Source of the DNA: Cylindrotheca closterium
Taxonomy: Eukaryota > Bacillariophyta > Bacillariophyceae > Bacillariales > Bacillariaceae
Assembly (NCBI GenBank): GCA_933822405.4
Contig: CAKOGP040000002.1
Coordinates: 2,599 to 66,598, forward strand
DNA length: 64,000 nucleotides
Reading direction: 5' to 3'
Shown here in pieces: positions 63,301 to 64,000 of the stretch. Below the pieces are notes generated by a model. That model worked only from the letters and a program-made list of their open reading frames with translations, did no database searches and was not told where the DNA came from. Positions within the stretch are counted from its first letter, which is position 1; every line of letters starts with the position of its first letter. Made by a program: the position numbers and the translations under genes.

Positions 63301-64000
63301 TCAGACCCAGCTTTCAAACAAAATACCAGCCTTCAAGAATTGATGTATTACGCACGGATTCCTGTTTGCTTTCTCGAGCACTGGCGCCCAAATGCCCAAC
63401 GGCACATGGTTGTCGTGCCGCATCAACAAATACCTCCCATGCCAGTTCAGATCGCATATACGTTCCATACTAGCATTTTTCTTCCCAAAGAAAGGAAATG
63501 GTCGTACTTCAGGGTGCACATGCAACATCTTTTCTAAGTGCTTCGGAAAGTCCTTAATGATTTTGTGATCCAAGTAGAGGCGAATGGGTTTTGGGAGTCG
63601 ATCCATAGCAATCACTTTTTCAAACTCCTTTTGCGATGTCTTTTCCCAAAACCAGAGGTCTTCAATTCCTGAACTTTCAGCTAACGCGACAAATAGTCTG
63701 GATAAGGACTCATCAGAATGAAATACATTGTGTACATCAAGTTTCTTCAGGGAATCACATTTCCGAAGACCCTTGGCAAAACGGCCTAGACACAGCTTTC
63801 TTGTCTCGTCCCTTCCACGATCATGCAGTTTAAGGCAAAGTAGATTCGATTTCCTTGAAAGCAGTTCCTCCATGGACTGTGATGATAACGGTCCAAACTG
63901 ACCCCGAACAAAAAGACTAAAGCTTGTCAACGCCGGATGTCCTGCCACAGTTGATATGATATCAGCGATGACCTTATCTGAGATATTGCACCTATCGAGG
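63301..64000 (-). CDS. Leucine-rich-repeat-type protein, 5' end outside window
   Basis: The frame is open from the right edge to a stop at 63301, giving about 232 residues of the C-terminal part. Sequence such as L-D-R-C-N-I-S-D-K-V-I followed by H-P-A-L-T-S-F-S-L and L-L-C-L-K-L-H, S-L-K-K-L-D-V-H-N shows irregular leucine-rich repeats of about 25-30 residues, as in ribonuclease-inhibitor-type LRR proteins common in diatoms. The last 90 residues are not repetitive. No catalytic motif is seen. The start, any signal peptide and any additional domain lie beyond the window. Function is unknown; protein binding is likely. Confidence 0.65.
   Translation of the reverse strand, partial: LDRCNISDKVIADIISTVAGHPALTSFSLFVRGQFGPLSSQSMEELLSRKSNLLCLKLHDRGRDETRKLCLGRFAKGLRKCDSLKKLDVHNVFHSDESLSRLFVALAESSGIEDLWFWEKTSQKEFEKVIAMDRLPKPIRLYLDHKIIKDFPKHLEKMLHVHPEVRPFPFFGKKNASMERICDLNWHGRYLLMRHDNHVPLGIWAPVLEKANRNPCVIHQFLKAGILFESWV

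Overview
The window looks like nuclear DNA from a photosynthetic stramenopile, most likely a diatom. Genes are compact, many are arranged head to head, and introns are mostly short GT-AG introns of 70-145 bp. At least two proteins (methionine aminopeptidase and cysteinyl-tRNA synthetase) carry an N-terminal signal peptide followed by an E-A-F-[S/T]-P type motif, the diatom-style plastid import signature. Two genes encode bZIP proteins with a C-terminal PAS region, an arrangement known from stramenopiles. The exact species cannot be read from the sequence.

Region 1 (1-8429) is a mobile element without visible disabling mutations. It carries a Gag-like ORF with a Cys/His cluster, a reverse transcriptase-RNase H ORF, and a tyrosine recombinase ORF that starts on an ATGA overlap with the preceding stop. 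A 539-bp unit follows, present 2.5 times in tandem. I read this as a DIRS/PAT/Ngaro-type tyrosine-recombinase retrotransposon whose left terminus lies outside the window. Region 2 (8430-9953) is gene-poor and holds one weak ORF.

Region 3 (9954-29609) holds a small PAS-like protein, a DUF1350 hydrolase-like protein, plastid MAP1, a secreted CBM-like protein, NAD(P)HX dehydratase, plastid CysRS, a Ser-rich unknown, mitochondrial ribosomal protein uL4m, a rhomboid protease with an acidic triple repeat, a Q/N-rich coiled-coil protein with a Cys/His cluster, and an AP-1/AP-2 beta adaptin. Region 4 (29894-46488) holds a tandem pair of membrane-anchored JmjC/cupin-8 oxygenases, a small membrane protein, a DnaJ-X co-chaperone, a class 3 lipase, an Rnl2-like RNA ligase with a TPR-like N-terminus, a SulP transporter with STAS and cyclic-nucleotide-binding-like domains, and a protein with four PDZ-like domains. 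Region 5 (46489-64000) holds Sec63, a bZIP protein with two basic regions, a head-to-head pair of bZIP-PAS paralogues, a Rad6-type E2, an Rpp38/Pop3-like L7Ae protein, a transmembrane thioredoxin/PDI, tRNA-Glu(CTC), the proteasome ATPase RPT3 and the end of a leucine-rich-repeat gene.

No shared pathway links the whole window. Functional themes are organelle protein maturation and translation (MAP1, CysRS, uL4m), secretion and ER biology (Sec63, PDI, AP beta), ubiquitin-proteasome function (Rad6, RPT3) and a cluster of three bZIP genes. All splice models are inferred by eye from reading-frame continuity, GT-AG sites and family similarity or paralogue comparison.
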